From assembly GCA_016617855.1 (NCBI GenBank), contig JAECUM010010951.1, positions 38,909-102,908 on the forward strand: a stretch of 64,000 bases of DNA, read 5' to 3'. Positions 47,684-63,962 of this stretch are shown in pieces; position 1 is the stretch's first letter; the number at the start of each line of letters is the position of its first letter. The notes beneath the pieces were generated by a model that was not told the DNA's origin, did not search any database, and saw only the letters and a program-made list of their open reading frames with translations. The translations under genes and the position numbers were made by a program. Source of the stretch: Megalonaias nervosa (taxonomy: Eukaryota > Mollusca > Bivalvia > Unionida > Unionidae).

Positions 47684-49042
47684 CTAAAATTCAAAAAAAT
47701 ACGTGATAGTTCCACTGAAAAATAGACAATAATTGATTGCAGTGGTGATATCGATGCCATGTAAAGTAATTAATAATTCCGTCTTTTAATGTATGGAAGC
47801 GTTCCGAATTTAGTCGCCTCTTCTAACTTTGCTTAAACATATTTATTGAAAACTGATTGCTATGAGACGTGTATTTAACTTCCACATTGTTACTACTTGA
47901 AACTTCTAAACTGACGAGTCTTAGTTTAATCTTTCTTTCTCTGTTTGGATTTATCTACGTGTAACGAAAGGAGTAATATTTAAATGGTCGCAATTTCATA
48001 CGCTTATATGTACATGTATTATGTCTTAAATTAGCTTAAAATTCAGTGATCTATGTACTAGATGAAATATTGATAGTTCATAACGAAATCATTATTTCAA
48101 AGATTGTTGTTCTCAGTCAGTATGCTATTTCGTGGAATTTGGTTGAATGGTTCCTTACAATAAATTTCTCATAATACATAGAAACACACTGGAATCTACC
48201 AGAATGGTAAAAGTAACGAATACTCTGTGCGCCGTATGGTCCTTATTTATATCAGCAAGCTATAAAGGGGCTATTTTCCTTAAGGAATAGCCACAATACT
48301 ATCACGTGAAGTGATGGTAACCCTTCAGCTCAAACAGACTGACAGCTTCTCTTTAACCTAACGGATAATACTTATATGTGAATGTAACAAAGCAAACTGG
48401 CGTTGGAAAGCTAGCCCTTTCTTTCAAATGACATTCACTTCACAGAAAATAAAGATGAGAGTAAAAGTACAATTTTTAGAAAAAGGGATTTGGAATCTTT
48501 TCAAGGTAATGTATTTCCTTATTGGATGGTGTACATATGTTGAGCGTGAATGGTTTTCATATTTAAAATACACAAGAATTAAAAATGTTGGAAACTGTGT
48601 CGAAAAGGCAAATGATTCTTATTGAAATCTAACGTATTCCTATTTTAAATCACTGATATGCCATCCATTTAGTCCTGAACTTCATATTTTGCAGGATTCA
48701 TGTATCATAAAGATTGGAAATAATTTATATACTGCACGAACAAATCGAACGCAGCTCTTGCCTTATATGCATTCAATTCACAAGCTTTATGATTTCATGA
48801 ATTCTGTACACAATGAAGTCTAAGTCGTATCATTAGAAATGGTTATGAAGCTGACAACGAATTTCAAGAAATGGATTGAAACCATTATTAGCAAATATTG
48901 TTAAATCATGCGGGAACTGAATATGTAACTAGTTTCTTCGTGGTTCTGTGGATAAACAAATACTAGATTTAAGAGTTACAGGATCTAAATGCCTGTTACA
49001 AAGAATTAGTAACGATGAAACATAATTATCATATGAACGCAC
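47684..49042. other. Intron of LU domain A
   Basis: AT-rich, no repeats of note. Confidence 0.5.
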
Positions 49043-49114
49043 CTGCTTTGATTTGCATCCAAGGTCAAAGAAGATATGTCCTTCTAGGGTAATATACTGC
49101 TCTGTGAAACATTC
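49043..49114 (-). CDS. LU domain A, second exon
   Basis: The acceptor tgtattatttcag precedes GAA TGT TTC, and the donor gtgcgt follows. The exon is 72 bp, phase 0/0, and encodes ECFTEQYITLEG...DLGCKSKQ. Cysteines at codons 2 and 20 are as in the domain B second exon. Confidence 0.86.
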
Positions 49115-49997
49115 CTGAAATAATACAGAGCATTGCTAGAAGAGCAGTCTACATTACAACAATGCATTGTCTTATCAATCGACTTGGCGTGCTGTAATAT
49201 CTCCTGGTCGGTTTGATTATCTCTTTGTTACATGTCGATTTCTTATTTATCTTTCAAGCCGAAATGAAGAAAATATCTAGTCCCTTCAAAGAACTATATT
49301 GAGACATGCCAAACTGTTTTAGTATTTGCTTTTCGTTTCTTCGGATTTATATGACACAAAGTCTAAGCGAAAATAATTCATTCAACTTGAATTTAAAACT
49401 GTATTATATATGCAATGGAAATTATAAAATAAAATTTTATGGTGAAGGTTTCACGTCAGACATCCTTTCGAATTAAATGTCTGAAACGAGCTTAACAATT
49501 TGGGCTTTTTTGGGGGTTGAGCATTAGACAAATATAGATGTTATTAATTATATATGGACATTTTTATTTAATAAAACACACCTGTTAAATCCTATTCGTG
49601 TACAATTGTTGCTTTTCTTCTTCTTCTGCGTTTGCACTTAATCGTTTGCATATTGCATTTGTTTAAGTAATCTCCATGAAGAGTAGCCCATACCTTTAGT
49701 GATGGTCAACGCCAGACAAATAAGCACATAAGTGATTTACGTAGGTGACATATATCCCAAATTAAATTGTCTTTACTCTGGTTGAAACTGGATTTAAATT
49801 TACACTAGCACATGTGCAAATGTTACACTAATGCCTCTAGGTTTGTTGAATGACAGAATATACGGCGGATTAGCAGACACAAACTCTTTGACACCATTGT
49901 GACGTAACGATTCAGCTTTGTGATGTAGTAATGTAGTACAACAAACAATATATTTTCAGGTGATGCAGTGATTTTTCCTTTCAATTTTTGTCTAAAT

Positions 49998-50390
49998 ATA
50001 TGATCCGTTTAACTAGAGATAACTGTATGGTGTGTTTTACTAGACATAACTGTATGATGTGTTTAACTAGATATCAGTGTAACTAGACATAACTGTATGA
50101 TGGGTTTAACAAGATATCAGTGTAACTAGAGTTAATTGTAACTTGTTTAACTTAGATAACTGATGTGCTTAATGAGGGATAACCGTATGATGTGTTTAAC
50201 TAGAAATTACTGAACGATGTGTGTAACAAGTGGTAACTGTATCTTGTGCTTAACTACAACTAACTGCATTATGTGCTTAACCAGAGATAACTAATATGTG
50301 CTTATCTAGCGATAAACTATATGGTGTCTTTAACTAGAGATAAACTGTATGATGTGTTTAACTAAATATAAGTGTATGATGTTTTCATAT
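49998..50390. repeat. Degenerate ~27-bp minisatellite in an intron
   Basis: The unit resembles aactgtatgatgtgtttaac plus tagagat, about 14 diverged copies. It ends about 160 bp downstream (in gene sense) of the domain A first exon. Confidence 0.88.
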
Positions 50391-50551
50391 TTTCTGTCAT
50401 ATATGTCGTGTTAATGCTGTCAACAATTTTACATCTATCGTTTTGCCGATAAGAATACGTTTGCGACGATATAACAACCGAGACAGTCTGCGCATTCGGA
50501 ATAAACAGATAGATAAAACAACATACCAGACTTATCCACTAAATATCTTAC

Positions 50552-50631
50552 CTCGTCTGCCTCGCAGACTGTAACTGTCTCGCAGTCGTGGGCTTCTGCG
50601 TATTTGAGACATTGCAAGCAAACCGGTCCAG
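50552..50631 (-). CDS. LU domain A, first exon
   Basis: The acceptor aacaactttag precedes it, and the donor gtaaga follows at 50551. The 80-bp exon is phase 1 in and phase 0 out. It encodes GPVCLQCLKYAEAHDCETVT and then VCEADE. C-x2-C and DCETVTVC match the first finger of LU domains. The phase 1 entry means an upstream exon must exist; in this family it is usually the signal-peptide exon or the end of another LU domain. It was not found. Confidence 0.87.
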
Positions 50632-53100
50632 CTAAAGTTGTTTAAAGGTATTCAAAATTTTGTATTAGAAAACGTCAGATTTTGCTAGTTACTGTTACTC
50701 GGAAAATACATCATTATCGTAAGCGTCTTAATTGACTAATTAAGACCAGTATAGATTATATAAAATATGTCAATGTAAAGTAAAGCATTTGTATACATTG
50801 TTTGGATCATGATGCACCACTTGTTTAGAGGAACGCGAAAATAGAAGTATAAAATTAACCGGCACATTTTGCAAATACGGTTTCAATTTGTGTTACAACT
50901 TCAGTATCATTGGTTTGTTATGCAGTAATTTGAAAGTAAAAATAAAATATCAACGTGAGAGTGTTATACAATACAAGGATAATCAAACTTATTAACACCT
51001 TGTAATTATCTAACATTGCTTTATATCAAAGTGTGAAATAATAATGATAACTATTTGTAACTACCCCCCCCATTCTTTTGTCAGTTAAATTTACTTTGTG
51101 TTTCGCTTATTAATTTTGTTATGTTGATTATTCCTTTCTTTTTGGAATTCTTTGTTTCGAAAACACTGTTTGAAATGAAATATAATCTGAGGTGTACGTG
51201 TAAAATGTGCATGTTACAAGAATGAATCGCTTTAAAGCAGAATATGTGCGTTACAGTCAAATCTGTAGGAATGGAATTCATAAGATGGCAAAGCATATTT
51301 CAGAACCTGTATTAGGATATCGATGCAAATAATTACAAAAGAAACACAATAAATCTAGCAGATTGCTAAAGCAAACGAGGATAGATTCACATATGCAAAG
51401 CAATGTATATTTATATAACAATTAGGGCAATAAGGAATATAAACAAGATGAGACAAGACGAGACAAAGCACATATGATAATCATTACAAGTATGTGTATA
51501 AAATATAGCATTCTTCAAATGTTGACGAAGATATCGTTTTGATTGAAGTGACAGGTCTAATGCTGATCATATCTGAACTCCATTTCTTGTTTAAAAAAAT
51601 GCAGCAAAATGTCACAGAGTATGTTCTGTATTGAAGCCACTTGAATGAAAATTTGGTTCAAACATACATCTAGATCGATTAAGGGTGTCTTTTTCACTTT
51701 CAGTGATACAGCATGAGTCTTTTTGTTTGTAAAGACCTTATTGTGGTGAAAATTGTTGATTTCTATGGAATTCATGAAAGTCCCGGAACATTACGATGTG
51801 CCAATGGTTTGCAGATATATCTGCAGCAGGAGAAAATGTCACGAAAAGTACATTTTGTAACTAACAATATCGGACCTTTCCTGTACTGGACACTTGTTAG
51901 TACCTCTGTGCATTTTGCAATTAAATCAATATACATTAAAAACAAATGCGGCGATTTGCATATTCTTATATGTACCAAAATCTAGTTTAATATATCTTCT
52001 AAATTCAAGATGATGTGCTCGACGATCATGAAAATGGTCAAACGGAAATGATAGAAGTCTGCAACAACGAGAAAGCCCACATCTGAAGTAAATGAGAAAT
52101 GTAAAGAAGGAGAACATCGGTACCTCCATGAGAGTCATTTTTCTTTTGATAATATAAAATATTTATAATACTTTAAAAATGCAGGTCACTGCAACCATCT
52201 ACTAAAATATCCGTTTATAATGGCTGAGCTTAAACATTTTAATAGATGCCAGAAAGACAAGAAATATATTTTGATATATATTCTATTTTGTACACAAATA
52301 TTCAATCATGACGTTATTTAAAAACCCCGTTCACGGAGAATCAAAGGAAAGATTATTAACATGGTGCGAAAGTCATCCGCTGGTCATTTAAAGAGCTAGT
52401 TGTAGGCAATTTTCAAAGTCCCTTTGTATTTTTTTTTTTTTTTTTTGTTCTATATGCCTGCTGCATAAACATCGTTAAATATAAACAATAGTTCCAAATC
52501 AATCTTACAGAAATACACCCTGAACATGAAAAGTCATTCTCTTCAAGTGGATGACTTTGATATTCGCTTGTCGTTAATTTATCATTTCTACAAACAAATC
52601 GTGCACCAGGTATAATTTATATGATGGTTTCAACATTTACTGCAGTAATGTATCATTTCGTCTTACAGGATAAAATAATAAGAAAAAGAACAAGCTATAA
52701 GAACAACAGCAAAAATGAATGGCTTTACGACAAGTTAAATTCCGCTGTAATGGCTCCAGTTTACTTCTCCCCTAATTGCATTTAACAAGCGACGAAATAA
52801 CTGCAATGATTTTAATATGAAGGTATTTCTTTGTTTTAAATATACAGTGGAACATCATTAAAATGCGAAATTTGGTTCCAGAAATTTACGTTTCCAGATT
52901 AGCAAATATTTCGGATCACAGGATCACTAGAATACACGCTGAACTTATATTCCATCGGAACAATGAAGTATATCGATCGGTAAATTAAATATATTTCCAA
53001 ATGTAAATAAAGACAAACATCATTTTAAGTCTTTACTTTTGCACTTAAACTGCTTTTAATGTCGTTGTTGTTTTAGAGGTTTAAAGCCATTTTTCAACGC
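50632..53100. other. Upstream of the known LU exons, nothing certain
   Basis: A minus-strand frame at 52138-52085 begins MEVPMFSFFTFLIYFR, hydrophobic like a signal peptide, with a possible phase-1 donor after it; this is speculative. Poly-T at 52430-52446. Confidence 0.3.
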
Positions 53101-53896
53101 ATTTAGGCTAATTATGACGCACGGTATAGCTGTTGGAGTAAGAACCTGCAAAAATCCCGGTAAGAACCACCGACCCAGGGGAAGCTACTGGCAAGCCTTC
53201 TCACATACCTCCATTGGTGAGCCCGAGACAAACAAAACCCACAAAAAAAACCCCAAAAGCCTCAGAGACCCTTTCCGTCTTTTTTTCTGGTTACATATCC
53301 TTCTATGCTGTGTCGTGGTACTTCGTAGGGGCGGCAATGTCCATTATTATGTTTTGTGCCATCTTTAGGCAACCGCTCAGGATGTCACCAGCCTTGGTCA
53401 CATTGAAGGCCCAACCGTTCAATAGTGGAATCGAGGTTTTTTCGAGCCACATTCGTCTTGTTGGCGTACTCTTTGCCTCCGCGTTCTCGTCGTCGATGTA
53501 TCTTTTTACTTAAGCGACTCTATCGTCTGCTTACCTATCATCCGTCCGCGTCTTGGTGGTCAATATATGACTTGTGGCCACATTTGCGGGTTGAATGTTG
53601 TCGGTCACATTTGAAATGGTCCGTCTGGCAGCCTTATCGGCCTGCGTTCTATCAAACGACCTGTTGTGACAGCGGCATGGTATCCGGGAGGGTCAACAGC
53701 AAGGAAGGGTCCACGTCGGAGGCCTTCAGGTTTCTGACGTTGTCGGCGGATTCCGCCAGCTCAGTTGGAGTCGGAGGTGGTGAAGCGATTGCTGAAGGTT
53801 AAGGCCAATTCGAAATTGGCGACATATTGGTCAAGGTCCTCGGGAACGCCGGGTAGCGACCCTTCTTTTAGCAAAAGCCTGACAGTGTCCACTGGC

Positions 53897-53955
<59 letters not shown>

Positions 53956-53982
53956 GAAGGTATATATATATATATATATATA

Positions 53983-54047
<65 letters not shown>

Positions 54048-54170
54048 TGTGGTCACAGCCAGCTTGTTTTTAGACGAAGCGTCTGTAGATCGAAAGTACG
54101 GCACCCAATAGCTCGCCGGTATGGAATTGCGATCTAGCTTATTCACCACCTCAATGGACAAGGCCTGAGC
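53101..54170 (-). pseudogene. Unidentified decayed coding region, possibly same element as the next PolB relic
   Basis: More GC-rich than its surroundings. Minus-strand frames with coding-like composition: [20 protein letters not shown] (about 54120), [20 protein letters not shown] (about 53890), ELAESADNVRNLKASDVDPS (about 53760), ARRTISNVTDNIQPANVATS (about 53610), and LLNGWAFNVTKAGDILSGCL (about 53420). They read in one direction with frameshifts between. I do not recognise the family. It is interrupted by the TA array at 53899-54020. Confidence 0.4.
53899..54048. repeat. (TA)n then (GTAT)n array
   Basis: TA repeats broken by agtagaaggt, ending in GTAT units. Confidence 0.97.
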
Positions 54171-54599
54171 GCAACATTATGTTCACCCCACATTCATCAT
54201 AACGCACACCGGATTGGTGGAAGTATGGGTCGTACGAGTTAAATCCCTTGGTTGCATCTATATAGTATGATCTAGTATGCAAATTTTCCTACACAGTTAG
54301 AAGTGTAGTATGTAATAATTTATATTTAAGTTAACTTTCATGTGCAGATATCTCTGGAAATGTTTGGTGCCTCATGAGGTATGAAACTTTGTCTTGAAAT
54401 TCAGGCTGGGGTTAATCCTGGACTCTGAAGCGGGTAGTGGGTACTGCCTATGCGAACATGGTTTCAAAGGTCACCAGACGTTCAAAACGATTATGGATGA
54501 AACCGACTCCGACGCCGTTCACAGTAGCGACTGGGTACAGGTAGTAGCGACACCGATATATACCGTATCTGAGTGTCTGTAGATGCCGCACCAAAGGCC

Positions 54600-55900
54600 T
54601 CGTTCAATAAAGACAATGCCTGTCAGCATGCGAGATCTCTGCACACGTAGTTTAAACTAGAGAGCGCCCCAGCTCATCCTGGGAGTGCTAAAGTAATGGG
54701 GTGGGGTCTATGCCATGTCTTCAAGCATGTGACCTGGACGTCTTCAAAGATAACCAGTAGAAGCAGAATGACCCTCTTAAGGTAAAGGTCGTGTAGTCTC
54801 ATTGTTTTGCAGACAAAAGTATGCCATACTTTTCGAGCGGAATGATAGTCTTCCGATGATATACACGTGCAGTTAATCGCGATGTAGACTGCTTCTATGA
54901 AGAGGGTAGCTGCATCCCATCAAAACAACCCCATCCATCGACATACTCGCACTGAAAGATACCAATAGTGGGGGTAGTTATCAGTTAGCTTGGTTAGGCT
55001 TATGGTAACAAATGACAGCTGTTTTTGGCCAGGACAAAAGTCATATATATTTCCTTGTTGTTCAGAATGGCATTAATGTCTGCCGTTTTGGCCTTTCCCA
55101 GAGCTGCCATCAGAAGATGACCGTAGCATTTCCACATTTATTTTTTGGAAGATAACAGGGGAATTCCGTTTCCTCTGGGCTTAGTTGTAGCTAGAGGTTG
55201 TCACTGTGCATCCGCCTTATTGACATTTGCAGCAGACGTACTTTCGATTTGTATGTTTGTTACTGCTACAACACCATTCGAGAAAGGTCTTTGATCCATA
55301 TCTAGTGTTGACTGTCGTCGTCCGACAGCAGTAGCTGGATGTCGGTTTTCTCTACAGCTTTATCGGATGTACGTATAGGGTAAAGAAATTGGTCTCAGCC
55401 AAAGATATTGCGGATGAGGCTTTCAAACTTGGTAATGTCAGAGACCTTCATAGGAAACTTAATCTTGTCAAATCAAAGCGCTACATGATATTTACTTAAA
55501 ATACTGCTATGATTGGTGTGGTTATCAGGAGGGTAAAATGGCTCATTCCATACATCTGGCCTCAAGTAGTTGTCTGTTTTTAATGGCGGCTATCTTGGTG
55601 ATCCACTTCGGTGTCTCTTGCCTTAAAACGGCTTGTGTTACGAAATGTAGAGCTTTACCTCCTTGGATTTCACAATCACGAACCTGAGCCTTTGTTTGTG
55701 AACTTTTCAAGCCACTCTTCGATCTTAGCTATGGCCTTGCTGCCACTTCTTCGAGGTCACTGGCCAACAGAGACACTTCTGCTCGACTGACTGATAAACT
55801 TCTCCTTCTGCTGTAATCCTTTCTAATTGATCCTGAAAACTAAGGTTAAACTTGACACCCTTGTTTCCGACCTCCTGTCAGGGTTTTGATCAGTCCTGGA
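54600..55900 (-). pseudogene. Second Polinton-type PolB relic, N-terminal and exonuclease region
   Basis: Read leftward through many frames, the conserved order of a Polinton-type polymerase is visible. IEEWLEKFTNKGSGFVI (about 55730) matches the N-terminal GSGW/GSGF block. DKIKFPMKVSDITKFESL (about 55470) is the block ending the N-terminal domain, WIKDLSRMV and NRKYVCCKC (about 55290-55240) the zinc-finger block, and ALGKAKTADINAILNNKEIY (about 55100) the part after Exo II. ISSEDYHSARKVWHTF and LHDLYLKRVILLLLVIFED (about 54865-54770) form the Exo III block. Stops occur every 20-40 codons. Polymerase motifs A-C were not found. The wording differs from the 917-4214 relic, so this is a separate lineage and an older insertion. 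As an old virus-like copy it is dead. Confidence 0.72.
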
Positions 55901-57480
55901 GTCGATGAGCTGAACAACTTAGAGAAGTCAGTGTCCAGAGCATGATTTCTTGATATCATGGCTTGACGGTCAACAACGATTTTATCCTTCCAGCATGACC
56001 ATTAATTTTTACAGGAATGGGCGAAGGGATGCGTCTAACAGGAACTAGAGGAGGGGCCATTGTGTCCGTGGTGGTCTTCCGCCTGGCACGTCGTTTGGCC
56101 GGTTTGGATCGCCTCGGGGCTGGTATGGGTGACTGCCTTGGAGGCGTTACGGGTAACTTCCATGCAACCGGTGTGGGGTTTTGCCACCTAGAGGCTGGCT
56201 TGGTTCACCCGGTAGCTTATGGGCTTGACTGCTGTTCTCGGGAAGCCAGTACTCCCTTTAGCATATCATATTATTTGCTCTCAGCTTTCTACCCATCCCT
56301 GAGCATGGTGTTCATCCTCTGTATGCTAGGGCATGACTATCGTGGACTATGCTATCCTGTTGTATACTGCCAATATCTGAATCAAAAATCACGTCTGGTA
56401 GCTGTGGGTTACCGCTGATGGCTGGTGTATGTGTGTGACTATGAATTCTATTACCCCTAACTTCCTCTAAATATGAGACTGTTGAGATGAGGCTGAGATA
56501 TGCTCTTGCTCCAGGGCGGTTCCAATACTGTCGTAGGATGTCTTAACCATAAGTTCGCTACGAACCTTCTGTATAATGTCGTTGGGCCAATAGTTATATG
56601 CGTCTCAGTTTGTCGGTTTTTAACCATCTCCACATCTGTTGCCTATGCCATGGACAGCAAAGGTGCCTTCTTGACGCCTGCCTCTGTATCTATGGGCGTG
56701 AAAGGCGCAGTATGTGTTAGAGCACTTCTTGTCGAAAATGGTTGTAATGGACGAAGGGCGTCCAGGTGCATATCTGTGATCCTCTGAGACCCATGGTTTA
56801 TAAAAGAATATCATAGTAACCTGCATCTATAATTGGTGTGTAGTTCATCACTTGTTACCTGATGTGGGTGGTCTTTATTTTACTAAGCTTGCCATATTTG
56901 CGGCTATTGCGTACTCTGAAACTTTTAACTTAACAAGCTATTCGTAGCAAGATATATACAGTCTTCCCCCTCTTTGGAAAGATCCTCCGACAAGATATTC
57001 TAACTTGGATGGTAGCGATATGTATTCCATGCGTAACGTACACTGTCAGTGGCTTTCATGCATAAAGCATCAACTACAGGTACTGACAGCCCGGTTTTAA
57101 GAAGTGATAACTCCTAATTAAGCCTCCAGCTACACTCAGTTAGTCCCATAGTCCCATCGACTCTCTAACTGGTGTGTTGGTTATAATTAGTCACCCACGC
57201 TACCATGACAGCCAGAGACCTACATAGACACCTCTCCAAATGCTTACGGGTAGCGTTGTTACTTCCACGTATAGTGGTCTAAAATCCCCTTTCTTTACTC
57301 CTACTGCTTTATATCAAACCCCGTCAATCTTCCGTGCTCGATATTCATATAAGTTAGTCTTCAGTGGGTTTCAATACGCATCGAGTTTTCGTCAACTTTG
57401 CACAACGCCATTACATCTTGTACTTTCGTTAACTCTGGCGGCACGCTGTTCTGTGTATGGATTGATCAAAATATAGATAA
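55901..57480 (-). pseudogene. Possible upstream gene(s) of the second Polinton relic
   Basis: Minus-strand pieces such as MAPPLVPVRRIPSPIPVKIN (about 56055), PNDIIQKVRSELMVKTSYDS (about 56585) and IFDSDIGSIQQDSIVHDSH (about 56370) have coding-like composition and the same direction as the PolB relic. I cannot assign them. The long plus-strand frame at 56017-56418 is their antisense shadow. Confidence 0.3.
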
Positions 57481-57482
57481 GT

Positions 57483-57750
57483 CAGCGGCAGGACCGGTGC
57501 AAGGGTATTTGGTGCCCTAGGCGAACCTTCCACTTTGGACCCCCTCCCTCGGGGCATCGCTTATTATAAACTGTTCATTAGTATTAATACACATTCAGTT
57601 TTATAATTTATTAATTTCATTATTTAGCATGCATATTTAACGACAATAAATGAATAACCTGAAAGTGTACTTCGTTTGTGCCACCCCACCCCCCTTAAAA
57701 CATGGTGCCCTAGGCGGCCGCCAAGTTTGCCTGGCGGTTAAACAGGCTAT
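57483..57750. mobile_element. Possible hAT-type MITE
   Basis: It starts cagcggcaggaccggtgcaa, similar to hAT termini of the form CAGNGGCGGACC. ggtgccctaggcg occurs in direct orientation near each end (57511 and 57702). The right end ccaagtttgcctggcggtta is GC-rich while the centre is AT-rich. No target-site duplication was confirmed. Confidence 0.4.
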
Positions 57751-57935
57751 TGGCATCCGATATTGTGAACATTTTCCGTTCATCATTTATTTCACAGCTA
57801 GATACAATGAACATTAAAATATTGTCCTTAATACATAGTCGAGCATTGTTCTTAGAGGGTTATATGAATACTTCTGTCCAGAGCAGTTTGGTAAACATTG
57901 ATAACTTGGATACAATTCCAGATTTAAAATGTATT

Positions 57936-59360
57936 TTAATTCATTACACTTAGAAATGCCTTCTTTAGAGCGCTAGCTTTCATATCACCTGCAATTAATG
58001 CACACCTTTCTTTCGAATAAACATCGTACAAGTCATCAAGAACTTCTATGATTTTCCTATGTTCTTTGATATCATTTTGTGAAGGCATGTATGCACAAAT
58101 TAAGCACATGAGCTTGAAAAATATATCAACCAGCTTCACGCCTATTATACTGTAGATTTTTATGTTCCATTTTCTAAGTTCTGGCTCCAAGTTCTTTTGA
58201 TACATTAGCGAACATCCAGTGTCTACATATAACTTGAGAAAAAAGATTAAACATTCTTCACATCAAGTAAAACTATTGTATCTGATGTTTTTGGAAAACA
58301 TTAATGAAGCGATATCACACTCATACAGGTTCAATAAATGTTGAAGCAAATATATGATGACATCATGAAAGATTCTTATCTTTCTGATTATGAGAGTGTT
58401 TTAGAACCTGCATATGAATTTTGTGAATTATTTTGAATCACATCTTTTCATGAGATAATATTTACATAGGCTATTAAGGGAAATCTTTCTTCTATTGGCT
58501 ATTTGCATTTGTAAATAGTTTCGACTGCTAGAAGGAATTGATTGTCTTACTAGTACGTGTGTTGTAAATTGCGGTTCATTGGCACTGACGTTTGTGTCTT
58601 TGTTGCCATGTGACCCACTGGATGCACTGCCATACAAATGTTTAATAAGCTGATGTGTACTAACATCGTTGTTTGGGAGATAATTCGACGCGTTTTCGCA
58701 GTTTATTCGTTCCTCACTGACGTCCGGGAGTTGTTCTGTGAAGATGTATCACGAGAGGGACTCGACGTTGACTTCAAGACATTGGAATATCATTTTCATG
58801 TAGCGATTGTGGGCCATCTTTACATTTATTTGCAGGAGATCCTGAGGTGATCGATCTAATAGGTCGAGAGGGAGTTGGCGATATGATATCAGCATTTGGT
58901 CAGTGACGATGATGCTGACGATCCCAGACTTGTATTATGGTAAAGTATATTTAGTCTGTTCGAGTTGATCTCAGCTTGGTGATGTTTCAAGATGCTACAT
59001 GGTTCTTGACCAGCAGTCACAGCAGGAGTAGAAGAGTTGTTGCTCTTGGACGGGTGATTAATCTGTAATAAATCACCTCATTCGTGATATCATTATCCTA
59101 GATGAATTGTTTGATTTCCCGTTCGTGGAACGCAAGGCGGTTTACTGCAAGCTTTATGTCATTTTGCAGTGCAATGATGTTACTTTTAGTGAATGAATAA
59201 ATGTCGTAAAGTTGGCAGATAACTCTGTTGTCTAATTTTATGCGCTTTTATCGAAGACACGGTCCGAAGTATTAATATAGTTGTCAACACGGACACTAAA
59301 ATGTCTTCAATATTGGCAAGTTGGTCACCATTTATAAGTAGGTTTCAGTTTTATGCATTA
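57936..59360 (-). mobile_element. LINE 5' part: ORF1 remnant and start of endonuclease
   Basis: A minus-strand frame at 58205-57936 reads KLMCLICAYMPSQNDIKEHR, then DDLYDVYSKERCALIAGDMK. It matches the middle of a LINE endonuclease (YMPS..., with GDFN altered to GDMK). Upstream, 58637-58428 (QLIKHLYGSASSGSHGNKDT) and 59340-59250 (GDQLANIEDILVSVLTTIL, coiled-coil like) could be ORF1. RT is absent. Boundaries are uncertain. Confidence 0.5.
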
Positions 59361-59717
59361 TTTGGCATATTCGTATGCTGCAGTGAATTTGTTAGTGAAC
59401 ATTCTTATAATTGGGACACACTGAGAACAATTGGGCAATGAGTCAGCCCTGTTAATCAGGATTGTTTTATACCAGTTCATTATATTTTTCCAATGCCTTA
59501 CAAAGATTCAGAATTTTTCCCAAATAAATAGCCTTGGTTCTCCGTCAAATATCATATCCAGAAGAGAAATACATTTCGGATTCGTAATCTGGGAATGATA
59601 GGAATAACAAATTTTCTCCAATTGTGAATCATTGTCGGTTGACAAGGTGTCTAATTGGATATATGTGTTATCATCACGTATACCATGCACATAATGGACA
59701 GACTTTTCTGGGTAGGT

Positions 59718-59728
<11 letters not shown>

Positions 59729-59788
<60 letters not shown>
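59729..59788. repeat. (CT)n then (CTT)n
   Basis: CT repeat followed by four CTT units. Confidence 0.97.
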
Positions 59789-59791
<3 letters not shown>

Positions 59792-59948
59792 TCTTCTTCT
59801 TCTGACAGAAACTGAGTAGTCGCAGTCCGCGGCGGAAAACTGTCCGACTTCGGCCCTGACATTGAATGCTTTTAGATAGAGCATTTGACCTATTGTTGTT
59901 TGGCCGCCACCATTTAAAATCTTTTCTTTCATTCCTCTTGTATGCCGT

Positions 59949-60040
59949 CACTAAGCCACCGCGGTGGATCAGTGAATAGCATGTCGGATTTGCACCCGAA
60001 AAAAATACGGGTTCCAAACTCACCAGCATAGGACGTTTGC
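59949..60040 (+). mobile_element. tRNA-like SINE fragment
   Basis: The A-box region gcggtggatcagtgaatagc, then gtcggatttgcacccg and the B-box-like acgggttccaaactc, sit at tRNA spacing. accagcataggacgtttgcc follows. The phrase cataggacgtt also occurs at 8311 and 7780 (tataggacgtt at 7918), hinting at a shared body. Confidence 0.5.

Positions 60041-63962
<3,922 letters not shown>

Noticed and set aside
51713..51985. 90-aa plus ORF and an antisense frame with CTFRDIFSCCRYIC resembling an LU third exon
   Set aside because: No acceptor before the first Cys, wrong CC-to-C spacing (no CN), and no phase match with the LU exons.
53101..54170. DIRS-type or other tyrosine-recombinase retroelement
   Set aside because: No RT, RNase H or recombinase motif could be read on either strand.
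56017..56418. 133-aa plus-strand ORF in the GC-rich block
   Set aside because: Gly/Leu/Val-rich with no motif; the minus strand here has better coding-like text consistent with the PolB relic, so this is its antisense shadow.
59508..60029. 173-aa minus ORF
   Set aside because: Runs through a GA microsatellite and the antisense of a SINE; no domain.
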